From NCBI RefSeq assembly GCF_016714285.1, contig NZ_JADJNN010000003.1, positions 124,001 to 188,000 on the forward strand: a stretch of DNA of 64,000 bases, given 5' to 3'. Below are positions 39,843-48,298 of the stretch, piece by piece. How positions within the stretch are numbered: the first letter of the stretch is position 1; every line of letters begins with the position of its first letter. The notes under the pieces were generated by a model. That model saw only the letters and a program-made list of their open reading frames with translations, did not search any database and was not told the origin of the DNA. Made by a program: the position numbers and the translations under genes. This stretch comes from Nannocystis sp. Its GTDB lineage: Bacteria > Myxococcota_A > Polyangia > Nannocystales > Nannocystaceae.

Positions 39843-40742
39843 ATGCCCAAAAAGCCAGCCAAGCCCACCCCCGCGAAGAAGACCAGCAAGCAGCCCGCCG
39901 CGAAGAAGCAGCCCGCCGCGAAGAAGGCCGCGAGGCCCACCCTGGCCGCGCGCGCCGACAAGCACGCGCTCTACCAGGTCAGCGTCCAGTCGCCCGGCGT
40001 CGACATCGAGTTCTTCGAGGAGCAGTTCGCCAAGTACCGCGGTCGCAAGCCGCTGCGCATGCGCGAGGACTTCTGTGGCACCGCCCTGCTGTCCACCGAG
40101 TGGTGCAAGTCGGACCCCCAGCGCACCGCGCTCGGCGTCGACCTCGACGCCGCCACCCTCGCCTGGGGCCGCGAACACAACCTCGAGCCCGCCGGCCCCG
40201 ACGTCGCGCGCCGCGTCAAGCTCGCCCAGGCCGACGTCCGTGAGACCCGCTTCGCCAAGGTTGACCTGACCCTGGCGATGAACTTCAGCTACTGCGTGTT
40301 CCACACCCGCGAGCAGCTCGGCGAGTACTTCACCGCCGCCTGCAAGGGCCTGGTCCGCGACGGCGTGCTCGCGCTCGAGGTCTACGGCGGCACCGAGAGC
40401 ATGGCCGTCCTCGAGGAGGAGCGCCCGGTCCGCGGCGCGACTTATGTCTGGGAGCAGGAGAAATTCTGCCCGATCGACCACCGGACGATGTGCCACATCA
40501 GCTGGCGGTTCAAAGATCGCAGCCAGATGACGCGCGCCTTCACCTACGACTGGCGCCTCTGGACCCTCCCCGAGCTGCACGAGCTGCTGCTCGCCGCCGG
40601 CTTCAAGGCGGTCAAATTCTACTTCGAGCGCGTCGACGGCGACGAGGGCGACGAATTCCTCACCGGCACCGGCGACTTCGTCGAGCACACCGAGATCGAG
40701 AACCAGGAAGCCTGGCTGGCCTACGTCATCGCCCTCAAGTAA
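39843..40742 (+). CDS. Class I SAM-dependent methyltransferase, paralogue 2 with Lys/Ala tail
   Basis: 299 residues. The N-terminal 32 residues are Lys/Ala/Pro-rich (KKTSKQPAAKKQPAAKKAAR) like histone-H1 or eukaryote-like basic tails and come from an imperfect 18-bp repeat. The body repeats the methyltransferase layout of the preceding gene (MREDFCGTALLSTEW, ALGVDLDAATLAWG, AMNFSYCVFHTREQLGEYF, YDWRLWTLPELHELLLAAGF). The basic tail may add nucleic-acid binding; that is inference. The pair is a tandem duplication that has diverged. Confidence 0.82.
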   Translation: MPKKPAKPTPAKKTSKQPAAKKQPAAKKAARPTLAARADKHALYQVSVQSPGVDIEFFEEQFAKYRGRKPLRMREDFCGTALLSTEWCKSDPQRTALGVDLDAATLAWGREHNLEPAGPDVARRVKLAQADVRETRFAKVDLTLAMNFSYCVFHTREQLGEYFTAACKGLVRDGVLALEVYGGTESMAVLEEERPVRGATYVWEQEKFCPIDHRTMCHISWRFKDRSQMTRAFTYDWRLWTLPELHELLLAAGFKAVKFYFERVDGDEGDEFLTGTGDFVEHTEIENQEAWLAYVIALK

Positions 40743-40802
40743 GGGCGCAGCGCTCGCAGAAGATCGCCGAGGTCGCCGCCCTCGCCAACTCGGTCGACGA
40801 CG

Positions 40803-42161
40803 TCAGAGCTCGAGCGAGGCCACCAGGTCGACCGCCTCGGCCTGGGTCACGCGCGCGCGCACGAAGCTGCCCGGCTCGGCGCTGCCATCGGTGAGGATGA
40901 CCTTGCCGTCGATGCCCGGCGCCTGGCCCTCGTGGCGGCCGTCGAGCAAGAACTCGCTCTCGTCGCTCACGCCCTCGACCAGCACCTCGATCTCCTCGCC
41001 GATCAGCGCCTCCTGCCGCGCCAGACGCAGCTCCTCCTGCAGCTCCATCAGCGCCAGACGGCGCTCCTCGGCCAGCTCCGGGTCGACGCGACCGGGCAGC
41101 AACGCCGAGGGCGTGCCGTCCTCGCGCGACCACGGGAACACGCCGAGGTGGTCGACGTGGCCCTCCTCGATGAAGTCGTAGAGCCGCTGGAACGCCGCCT
41201 CGCTCTCGCCCGGGTGACCGACCAGCATGGTCGTGCGCAGGTAGATGTACTTCGACTGCGCCCGCAGCCGCTCCACCATGCCGCGCACGACCTTCTCCGT
41301 GTAGCCCCGACGCATGCGCTTCAGGACCTCGCTGTCGATGTGCTGCAGCGGCACGTCGATGTACGTGGCGATCTTGGGCTCGCTCGCGATCTGGCGGATG
41401 AGGCCGTCCGTGACCGTAGTGGGGAAGGCGTAGTGCAGGCGGATCCACCGCAGCTCGGGGACCTGGCACAGCCGATCGAGCAGGCGCTCGAGATCCGGGC
41501 GATCGTCGAGGTCGCTGCCGTAGGTCGTGAGGTCCTGGGCGATCAGGCACAGCTCGCGCGCCCCGCTGGCGACCAGCGCCTCGGCCTCGGCGGCGATGCT
41601 GGCGATCGAGCGGCTGCGCTGCGGCCCGCGGAGCTTCGGGATGATGCAGAAGGCGCACGGCCGATCGCAGCCCTCCGCGATCTTCACGTACGCGCTGTGC
41701 GTGCGGCCGCTGACCTGCCGCGGCGTGTTGTGATCGTAAAGGTAGGCGCGTCGGCTCAGCGGCGTCACGCCCATGCGCTGCGCCCCGCCCGAGAGCACCT
41801 GCGCCAGCCCGAGCATGTCGGCCGAGCCGAGGAAGTTGTCGACCTCGGGCATCTCCTTGGCCAGCTCGTCGGGGTAGCGCTGGCTCAGGCAGCCGGCCAC
41901 CACCAAGCGCTTGCCCTGACCCGCCGCCTTGGCCTGTGCGAGCTCGAGGATCGTCTCGACCGACTCCTGCTTGGCCTCCTCGATGAAGCCGCAGGTATTC
42001 ACCACCAGCGTGTCGGCCTCCTCCGCGGTGTCGACCAGCTGGTGCCCCTGCTGGCGCACCACCCCGAGCATGATCTCGGTGTCGACCTGGTTCTTGGGAC
42101 AGCCAAGCGAGACGAAGTAGACCTTCTTGGCGGTCGGGTTCTGCGGGGTCGTGGCGGTCAT
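40803..42161 (-). CDS. rimO: Ribosomal protein S12 methylthiotransferase
   Basis: 452 residues. It adds a methylthio group to the conserved Asp of ribosomal protein S12 with two iron-sulphur clusters. N-terminal MTTase domain with its cluster Cys in SLGCPKNQVD, NTCGFIEEA and VVAGCLSQRYP; radical SAM domain with CDRPCAFC; C-terminal TRAM domain. GCPKNQVDTE and DLTTYGSD favour RimO over MiaB. The gene is convergent with the second methyltransferase gene. Confidence 0.95.
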   Translation of the reverse strand: MTATTPQNPTAKKVYFVSLGCPKNQVDTEIMLGVVRQQGHQLVDTAEEADTLVVNTCGFIEEAKQESVETILELAQAKAAGQGKRLVVAGCLSQRYPDELAKEMPEVDNFLGSADMLGLAQVLSGGAQRMGVTPLSRRAYLYDHNTPRQVSGRTHSAYVKIAEGCDRPCAFCIIPKLRGPQRSRSIASIAAEAEALVASGARELCLIAQDLTTYGSDLDDRPDLERLLDRLCQVPELRWIRLHYAFPTTVTDGLIRQIASEPKIATYIDVPLQHIDSEVLKRMRRGYTEKVVRGMVERLRAQSKYIYLRTTMLVGHPGESEAAFQRLYDFIEEGHVDHLGVFPWSREDGTPSALLPGRVDPELAEERRLALMELQEELRLARQEALIGEEIEVLVEGVSDESEFLLDGRHEGQAPGIDGKVILTDGSAEPGSFVRARVTQAEAVDLVASLEL

Positions 42162-42233
42162 GCGGGCCGGGGGAGGGGAGCACGTTCGACCAGCGAGGTC
42201 AACGACGCGTACCCCATGACCTTGCGCACTGGT

Positions 42234-42746
42234 CTACATCTTCTTGCAACCACCGCCGGCCGCAGCGAGCCCCGCGGCGCGCAGCTCACGTCCCGTCGGC
42301 CCCTCACCGAGCGCCGCACGCCGCTCCGGGCCGTGCGTCGGACCCAGCACGTCGCGCAAGTACGCCGCGTAGTCGAAGGTGTCCGAGTGCTCCGGCGAGT
42401 GGCACTGCTGACACAGCTCCACTGGCGCATCCGTGCGGATCGCGTTGGCCTTGCCGCGCTTCTCGGGCACCGCGACGTGCAGGCTCCCCGGGCCGTGGCA
42501 CTGCTCGCACTGGATGTTCTGCAGCGCCGCGTTCTCCACCACCTCGGACCCGCCCGGCGCGCGGAAGCCGGTCACGTGGCAGCCGACGCAGCTGAGGTCG
42601 AACTGCTTGTTCACGTCGACCAGGGTCTTGTACGCGTCCGCGTGCCGCGTCTTCGCCCAGTGCTCCGCCTCGTCCGCGTGACACGCGGCGCACTGCTCCG
42701 CGCCGACATAGCTGGCCTCGCCCTTCGCCGGCGCTGGCGCGCGCAC
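42234..42746 (-). CDS. Multiheme c-type cytochrome domain (probably C-terminal part of the upstream gene)
   Basis: 170 residues in a frame shifted by one base from the next entry. Four haem-binding CXXCH motifs: CAACH, CVGCH, CEQCH and CQQCH. The layout (YVGAEQCAACHADEAEHWAKTRHADAY...DLSCVGCHVTGF...CEQCHGPGSLHV) is that of cytochrome c-554-like proteins. The nominal start lies inside an Ala/Pro-rich linker, and no signal peptide is present, which a periplasmic cytochrome needs. The signal is in the upstream frame, so the two frames most likely form one gene. Confidence 0.7.
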   Translation of the reverse strand: MRAPAPAKGEASYVGAEQCAACHADEAEHWAKTRHADAYKTLVDVNKQFDLSCVGCHVTGFRAPGGSEVVENAALQNIQCEQCHGPGSLHVAVPEKRGKANAIRTDAPVELCQQCHSPEHSDTFDYAAYLRDVLGPTHGPERRAALGEGPTGRELRAAGLAAAGGGCKKM

Positions 42747-44025
42747 ACCAGCGAATCGCCTTCTGGTTCTGGGTCGCGACCCAGTCGTCGTACTTGCGCA
42801 GCGCCGCCGCGGCGTCGGCGTCCGAGGCCCCGAGGTGACAGGAGATCTTGCTCTGCTCGACGGTGACAGCGACGGCGCCAGTGACCGGCGCCGGCTGCTC
42901 GATGCTCGCCGTCAGCGTCGTCCGCTCCTGCTCGAGGCGGGCGATGAAGTCGGGGTCGGCGCTCGGGTCGGCCCGGAACTTGGTGAGGCGCGCGTCGAGG
43001 CGCGCGAGCTCCTGCCGCTGCGCCGCCGCTGTCGGCACCAGCGTCCACGTCGCCGGTGCGGGCAACTGCTGCACCGCGGCCGCCGCGATCTCGAGGCGCA
43101 TGTGCGTGATCGTCTGCGCCTGCTCGCCAGGCTCGACCACCCAGGTCCCGCCGAGACGCGCCGGCGGACCGCCGAGCCGCGTGCGATCGAGGCCCACCGG
43201 CATGCCGACCACGATCAGGTCGATGCCCGCGACCTCCTTCGCCAGCGCCTCGGCGGTGGCGCGCGAGCCCTGCAGCAGCACGACCGTGAGGTCGACGCCG
43301 GCCTCGCGCATCGCCGCGATCTCCCGGCGCAGCGCCTCGGCGGGCGGCTCCGCGTGCAGGCCCGGCGCCAGCCCCGGCTCGATCACCGCCGTCACGCCGG
43401 CGTCGATCGCCCAGGTCGCGTCGCCGAGGCGCACGACCCGGTGCGCCTGCACCCCGCGCCCATCGAGGCTGCGGCAGTTCGCCAGCACTCGCGGCAGCGG
43501 CCATGTCTCGAGGGCCAGGTCAGACTTCGGCGAGCTCAGGTCGGTGGGCCCGAGCCCCGACACCAGATGCTCCGCGAGCCCGCTGAAGCGGGTCTGCAGC
43601 GCCGCAGCACGCTGCTCCGCCTGGGCCCACGTCGCCTCGTCCTTCGGCGCCTCCGGCCCGGCTGGGTCCGGGAACAGGAACGACCCCGGCTCGAGCACGA
43701 GACGCGACTGCGCCTGCGAGTTGGCCTCGATGTAGCCGAACGCGTACTGCAGGCCGCCGAGCGACTCGGTGGTGCAGCCACACGGCGCGACCGTGCCGAG
43801 CACACGAGCGAACGCGAAGATGTCGATCACCAGACGCGGGGCCTCGGCCGGGGCGATCGCCTCACCCTTCTCGCCGGCGCTCGCGTTGATGGGCCCCGGG
43901 TCCGACGGGCCGCAGGTGGCACAGGCGAGCACGGCGGAGGCGGCGAGGCCGACCGCCGCGAGTAGGGGCGATCTCCCCCGGTGGGTACGGAGAGGGGTGC
44001 GTCGGGAGGGCAGGGGCGTGAGCAT
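42747..44025 (-). CDS. Exported 5'-nucleotidase-like protein with downstream haem domain (frame broken near the end)
   Basis: About 425 coherent residues. A lipoprotein-like signal (LLAAVGLAASAVLAC, Cys35) is followed by FAFARVLGTVAPCGCTTESLGGLQYAFGY, which resembles the PCGC...LGG start of UshA/5'-nucleotidase-like proteins that carry multiheme cytochrome C-termini. VVGMPVGLDRTRLGG and a coiled stretch follow. Around 42.75 kb the reading becomes Arg/Gly-rich and unlike the family, while the cytochrome frame takes over one base away; the literal frame runs on to 42304. Phosphatase activity is unproven because the usual His/Asp metal motifs were not clearly seen. Divergent from rpsP. Confidence 0.6.
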
Positions 44026-44108
44026 GGTCCGCGCGGGCGACGATCTCAGTCGTCGGCCGCCGTGTCGACCTCCGCTGCGACGCGACCAAGCGCACGGCCC
44101 TCCCGTGG

Positions 44109-44128
44109 CTCGAGACGATCGTCTCGAG
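44109..44128. promoter_or_regulatory. 20-bp perfect palindrome in the rpsP upstream region
   Basis: CTCGAGACGATCGTCTCGAG reads the same on both strands. It lies in the 255-bp divergent region between the cytochrome gene and rpsP, about 72 bp before the rpsP promoter. A dimeric regulator operator is plausible; a hairpin is the alternative. Confidence 0.5.
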
Positions 44129-44200
44129 GCCTCTGGCCTTATAAGACCTGTCCCGCGGCGTCATGGTCGCGGTGGCCGCGCAGGCCAGCGCTCCCCCGAC

Positions 44201-44229
44201 TTGACCGTCGGGACCCCGGCAGTTAGCCT
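44201..44229 (+). promoter_or_regulatory. Putative sigma-70 promoter of the rpsP operon
   Basis: TTGACC (44201-44206), a 17-bp spacer, and TAGCCT (44224-44229). Transcription would start about 45 nt before rpsP. Confidence 0.5.
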
Positions 44230-44280
44230 TCGCACCCTTTCGCCCCCGCTCTCTCGAGTTACGCAGGACAGCAAGCAATC

Positions 44281-44538
44281 ATGGCCGTCAAGATCAGGCT
44301 CGCCCGGATGGGCTCCAAGAAGCGCCCCTACTACCGCATCGTCGCCGCCGACGCCCGCAGCCCCCGCGACGGTCGTTTCCTCGAGCGCATCGGTACCTAC
44401 GATCCGCACGCCGAGTCGGTCGTCGTCGACGAGGCCCGTATCAGCTACTGGGAAGGCGTGGGCGCGCATCCGACAATCACCGTCGCCCGCCTGCTTCGTC
44501 GCGCCCGCAAGGGCACGGCCGGCAGCGCCAAGGCCTGA
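44281..44538 (+). CDS. rpsP: Small ribosomal subunit protein bS16
   Basis: 85 residues, normal length. MAVKIRLARMGSKKRPYYRIVAADAR and RFLERIGTYDPHAE are the S16 signatures. First gene of the conserved rpsP-khpA-rimM-trmD-rplS order. Confidence 0.97.
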   Translation: MAVKIRLARMGSKKRPYYRIVAADARSPRDGRFLERIGTYDPHAESVVVDEARISYWEGVGAHPTITVARLLRRARKGTAGSAKA

Positions 44539-44693
44539 GACCTCCACCAAACACGAGCCTGCGAGCGCCGCGGAGGCGCTCGCGGCCCGTTTTGCCGAGC
44601 CGCATCGGGTGTGAAATGCTCTCCGGGTCGTGATGCCGCGACCCCCTTCCCGCGCCCGTGATCTCGCGCCCGCTCGCTCCCCTGGAGGCATCC

Positions 44694-44951
44694 ATGTCAC
44701 CTTCCGCCGCCCAAATCTCCCTCAAGGACCTCATCGAGTACCTCGCGCGTGCCCTCGTCGATCACCCCGATGAGGTCGTCGTCACCGAGATCTCCGGCGA
44801 GCAGACCATCGTCCTCGAGCTGAAGGTCGCCAAGGACGACCTCGGCAAGGTCATCGGCAAGCAAGGCCGGACGGTCAAGGCGATGCGCGCCCTCCTCAGC
44901 GCCGCCTCGGCCAAGCTCCGCAAGCGCGCCGACCTCGAGATCCTCGAGTAA
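44694..44951 (+). CDS. khpA: KH-domain RNA-binding protein KhpA
   Basis: 85 residues from ATG 44694, chosen because CTGGAGG stands at good spacing; the start 36 nt earlier has no such site. A single KH domain with the GXXG loop in GKVIGKQGRTVKAMRALLSA. It binds RNA, often with KhpB, in ribosome or small-RNA related functions. Its place between rpsP and rimM is the usual one. Confidence 0.9.
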   Translation: MSPSAAQISLKDLIEYLARALVDHPDEVVVTEISGEQTIVLELKVAKDDLGKVIGKQGRTVKAMRALLSAASAKLRKRADLEILE

Positions 44952-44957
44952 CCCCCC

Positions 44958-45569
44958 GTGCGCCCCGCCGCATCGCCGTCACAACCCGCGGACGCGCTCG
45001 CGGTCGCCGTCATCGTCGGCCCGCACGGCGTCCGTGGCTGGGTCCGTGTCCACCTGCACTCCCCAAGCTCGAGCGCCCTGCGCCCGGGTCTCGTCGTCAA
45101 CCTCCGCGCCGCCGGCCGCGACGACCTGAGCCTCAAGCTCGTCGCCGTCGACCCGATCCCCGGCAAGCCGATGCTCCGCGTCCAGCTCGCCGGCGTCACC
45201 GACCGCGACCAGGCCGAGGCCCTCCGCGGCCGCGAGCTGTGGCTCGCCCGCAGCGACCTCCCGGCGCTCAAGCCCGACGAGTTCTACCTGGCTGACCTCA
45301 TCGGCCTCGCCGTCGAGCGCCTGCGCCCAGGTGGCCGTGTCCAGCCGCTCGGCAAGGTCGTCGGCCTGACCAGCAACGGCGCCCAGGACCTCCTCGAGGT
45401 CGAGTACGAGATCCCCGGTCGGCGCCCCGACACCTGGCTGCTGCCCGTGCTGCCGCACTTCATCGCCGAGGTCGAGGGCCGCCTGCGCGTCGAACTCCCG
45501 CTCGGCATGCTCCCCGACGCGCTCGCTGACGGCGACGACATTGAGGACGACCAGGGGTCCCGGTCGTGA
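44958..45569 (+). CDS. rimM: Ribosome maturation factor RimM
   Basis: 203 residues from GTG 6 nt after khpA. It helps assemble the head of the 30S subunit via S19. N-terminal beta domain (VAVIVGPHGVRGWVRVHLHS), then the PRC-barrel part (LPALKPDEFYLADLIGLAV...GKVVGLTSNGAQDLLEV, LLPVLPHFI). The stop overlaps the trmD start (GTGA). Confidence 0.93.
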   Translation: MRPAASPSQPADALAVAVIVGPHGVRGWVRVHLHSPSSSALRPGLVVNLRAAGRDDLSLKLVAVDPIPGKPMLRVQLAGVTDRDQAEALRGRELWLARSDLPALKPDEFYLADLIGLAVERLRPGGRVQPLGKVVGLTSNGAQDLLEVEYEIPGRRPDTWLLPVLPHFIAEVEGRLRVELPLGMLPDALADGDDIEDDQGSRS

Positions 45570-46828
45570 GCGGCCCGACCTTCGAGGTCTTCACCCTCTT
45601 CCCCGACGCGATCTCCGGCTTCTTGCGCGGCGGCCTGATCGGCAAGGCAGCCGAACAAGGCCTCGTCACGGTGCACTGCACCGACTACCGCGACTACACC
45701 CACGACCGTCACCGCACCGTCGACGACGCCCCCTACGGCGGCGGCCCCGGCATGGTCATGAAGATCGAACCCGTCGCCGCCGCGCTCGAGGCGGTCACCG
45801 CCGCCCGGGGCCCGATGCACCGCATCCTCCTCACGCCCTCGGCCCCGCGCTTCGACCAACGCGCCGCCCGCAGGCTCGCCGCCCTCCCGCGCATCGCCCT
45901 CCTTTGCGGCCGCTATGAGGGCATCGACGATCGCGTCCGCGAGGCCCACGTCGACGAGTGCCTCTCCCTCGGCGACTTCGTGTTGAACGGCGGCGAGGTG
46001 GCCGCGCTGGCGATCGTCGAGGCCGTCGCTCGCCTCTGCGAAGGCGTGCTCGGCAACCCGGAGTCCGCTGCCCGCGACAGCTTCATGGCCACCACGGACC
46101 TGTCTGAAGGGACAGGCACCTGGCTCGAGGGCCCCCAGTACACCCGCCCGCCTGTGTTTCGCGGCGTCGCCGTGCCCCCCGTCCTGCTCGCCGGAGATCA
46201 CGACGCCGCCGGCCGCTGGCGGGCCACACAGGCCTGGCGACGGACCTGGGCCCTGCGCCCGGACCTCCGCCCGCGGCGGGTCCTGCCCGCCACAACCCCG
46301 ATCTACCTCGCCCGCGAACCTGGCCTCGGAGACCTGCCCGAAGGCGCAGCTGCGTTGCCGGGCGTCAGCGGCCTCCTCACGCACGCCAGGACCGCCGACC
46401 TCCGGACCTTGCGCCGCACCCTGAAGCGCCGCCACGGCGTCGCCCCGGAGCTTGTCGCCGTGGTCGTGGGTCCGATCGAGACCTCGCTGCCGCAGGCCCA
46501 CAGCGGCGCGGCGCTCCTCGATCTGCTCGCCCTCTCCGGAGATCTCTCCGCACCCCTCGTCCTGCTGTTGTGCCCGACACCGACAGCTCTGGGAGATCTC
46601 ACACCTGCGAGCCCCAGTGCCCGCGAGGAGCCCCAGGACGCCTCAAGCTGGCCCTCAGCGCTGCGAGCGGTGTTCGCGCTGGATCCTCTCTCAGTCGAGG
46701 CAGCTGCTTTAGAGCTTGCGCGATGGGCCCCAATGATTGACTCTTCGCCCCCCCAGCCGGTATGTGGGTCGGCAATCACCATTGCCGCCGCGGCGCTCAG
46801 CGAGCTCCGTACGCCCGCCGCTCGCTAG
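45566..46828 (+). CDS. trmD: tRNA (guanine-37-N1) methyltransferase with unusual C-terminal extension
   Basis: 420 residues from GTG. The first about 240 are normal TrmD: FEVFTLFPDAI, APYGGGPGMVM, LLCGRYEGIDDRV and SLGDFVLNGGEVAA (SAM trefoil knot), then the helical domain with the RPPVFRG...VPPVLLAGDHDA motif. It modifies G37 of tRNAs, next to the anticodon. The last about 170 residues (from ATTPIYLAREPGLG) are not part of ordinary TrmD. They show VAVVVGPIETSLP and LVLLLCPTPTALG, loosely like a second SpoU/TrmD-type RNA methyltransferase domain seen next to trmD in some bacteria; that is a guess. Confidence 0.9.
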   Translation: MSGPTFEVFTLFPDAISGFLRGGLIGKAAEQGLVTVHCTDYRDYTHDRHRTVDDAPYGGGPGMVMKIEPVAAALEAVTAARGPMHRILLTPSAPRFDQRAARRLAALPRIALLCGRYEGIDDRVREAHVDECLSLGDFVLNGGEVAALAIVEAVARLCEGVLGNPESAARDSFMATTDLSEGTGTWLEGPQYTRPPVFRGVAVPPVLLAGDHDAAGRWRATQAWRRTWALRPDLRPRRVLPATTPIYLAREPGLGDLPEGAAALPGVSGLLTHARTADLRTLRRTLKRRHGVAPELVAVVVGPIETSLPQAHSGAALLDLLALSGDLSAPLVLLLCPTPTALGDLTPASPSAREEPQDASSWPSALRAVFALDPLSVEAAALELARWAPMIDSSPPQPVCGSAITIAAAALSELRTPAAR

Positions 46829-46865
46829 CCTGCGCCCACCCGGCCCCGACCTTCAGAGCCCTGTC

Positions 46866-47282
46866 ATGAGCAACAGCAGCCCGTTCATCGAGAAGATTGA
46901 GAGCACCTACAAGCGCAGCGACCTCCCGGAGTTTCGCCCCGGCGACACGATCCGTGTCCACGCGAAGATCTCCGAGGGCGGCAAGGACCGCATCCAGGTG
47001 TTCCAGGGCGTGTGCATCCATCGCAAGCGGAACGGCGCCCGCGGTGCCTTCACGGTCCGCAAGATCTCCCATGGCGTCGGTGTTGAGCGCGTGTGGGCCG
47101 TCAACTCCCCCCGCGTCGTGAAGATCGAGCTCGTCAGCCGCGGCCGCGTCCGCAAGGCCAAGCTCTACTACCTGCGTACGCTCAGCGGCAACGCGGCCCG
47201 CATCCGCGCGCGCCTCGGCGGCTACGCCAGTCTCCTCGACGGCTCCGGCGACAGCGAGCCGAACAACACCAACGAGGCCTGA
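46866..47282 (+). CDS. rplS: Large ribosomal subunit protein bL19
   Basis: 138 residues from ATG 46866. DLPEFRPGDTIRVHAKISEG, RIQVFQGVCIHRKRNG, GVGVERVWAVNSPRVVKIE and KAKLYYLRTLSGNAARI are bL19 signatures. A C-terminal tail of about 20 residues is Asn/Ser/Asp-rich and non-conserved. The longer open frame upstream belongs to the trmD-rplS gap. Confidence 0.96.
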   Translation: MSNSSPFIEKIESTYKRSDLPEFRPGDTIRVHAKISEGGKDRIQVFQGVCIHRKRNGARGAFTVRKISHGVGVERVWAVNSPRVVKIELVSRGRVRKAKLYYLRTLSGNAARIRARLGGYASLLDGSGDSEPNNTNEA

Positions 47283-47288
47283 AGCTCC

Positions 47289-47687
47289 GTGCAGCCGCCC
47301 GTGTCACCACGGGCCCGTGGACGCGCGAGCGAAGATCTGGCCGCGAGCTTCTTGGAGGCTCGCGGCCTCGTCGTTTGCGACCGTAACGTCACCCTCGCCG
47401 GCGCGGAGCTCGACCTCGTGGCCCGGATCGCGGGACCTCCCGGTGCACCGGACACCTTGGTTTTCGTCGAGGTGCGCAGCCGAGCGGACGCCCTCGCAGG
47501 TCACCCGCTCGAGACGATCAGCTTGAACAAGCAGCGCCGCCTGCTGCGAGCAGCGACCGCATGGCTGGTCCGAGCCTCGTTGTGGGAGCAGGTCGAGGTT
47601 CGCTTCGACGTGGTGGCGATCGTCTTCGGCGACGACAAAGCCCCGGAGATCACCTGGATCCCCGGGGCCTTCGGCACCGACGGCTGA
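47289..47687 (+). CDS. YraN family (UPF0102) nuclease-fold protein
   Basis: 132 residues from GTG 6 nt after rplS. The restriction-endonuclease-like core reads RGRASEDLAASFLEARGL, NVTLAGAELDLVARI, TLVFVEVRSR and LNKQRRLLRAATAWL. The GAELDLV/FVEVRSR pair gives the PD-(D/E)XK-type site. The family often follows rplS; cellular role not established. Confidence 0.88.
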   Translation: MQPPVSPRARGRASEDLAASFLEARGLVVCDRNVTLAGAELDLVARIAGPPGAPDTLVFVEVRSRADALAGHPLETISLNKQRRLLRAATAWLVRASLWEQVEVRFDVVAIVFGDDKAPEITWIPGAFGTDG

Positions 47688-47698
47688 GCGTCACGCCA

Positions 47699-48298
47699 TC
47701 ACATCGTCGGCGGCATTTCCATCGTGTTGCACATCGGCTTGCCGTCGGCGTCCTTCTGGAACTTGTCGCAGGCAGTCTTGAGGTCCGCGAGCGTACCTTC
47801 CGAGAGGTCGTCGCCACACACGCACAAGGTCTGGCAGCAGAACTCGCCGAGCTTTTGCAGCTGTGCGCACTTGAAGCCGCTCTCGCACGAGGTCTCCTTG
47901 GCCAGGACCTTCTTGCCGATGCCGCCGTCCTCACAGTCAGTGTCGTCGTTGCAGGCTCGTGAGCACATCGAGCGCTGCAGAACGTACGTGGAGTCGAGCT
48001 GGCAGTCGTTGTTCGTGCATGTGAAGCGCGTGATGCCGTCGCCCGTGGTGTTGCACTCCACGTCGCTCTTGCACGGCTTGGTCGGCGGCGAATCCTTCTG
48101 CGCGAACACGCAGAGCAGGTCGTTGCAGCTCAGCGCAGGGAACGTGACGACCTGGCTTTCAGGCGCCTGAACGTCGCCGTGATTGCAGGGCGCCCCGATG
48201 TCACCCTTGGGGCAGGCGCTCAGCAGCGGAACGAGGAGCGTGGCGCCCAGCAACGTGGCGGCGGTGCGAAGGAGAGCGAGCGTGCGGTTGGCTGGCAT
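47699..48298 (-). CDS. Cys-rich lipoprotein
   Basis: 199 residues from ATG 48298. Signal ends at Cys29 (LVPLLSAC). About 20 Cys are spread over the mature protein (APCNHGD, SCNDLLC, KSDVECNTTGD, CSRACNDDTDCEDGG, SCESGFKC, EFCCQTLCVCGDD), probably forming disulphides on the cell surface or in the periplasm. No named family; several myxobacterial lipoproteins look like it. A promoter lies 37-64 bp upstream. Convergent with yraN. Confidence 0.75.
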   Translation of the reverse strand: MPANRTLALLRTAATLLGATLLVPLLSACPKGDIGAPCNHGDVQAPESQVVTFPALSCNDLLCVFAQKDSPPTKPCKSDVECNTTGDGITRFTCTNNDCQLDSTYVLQRSMCSRACNDDTDCEDGGIGKKVLAKETSCESGFKCAQLQKLGEFCCQTLCVCGDDLSEGTLADLKTACDKFQKDADGKPMCNTMEMPPTM

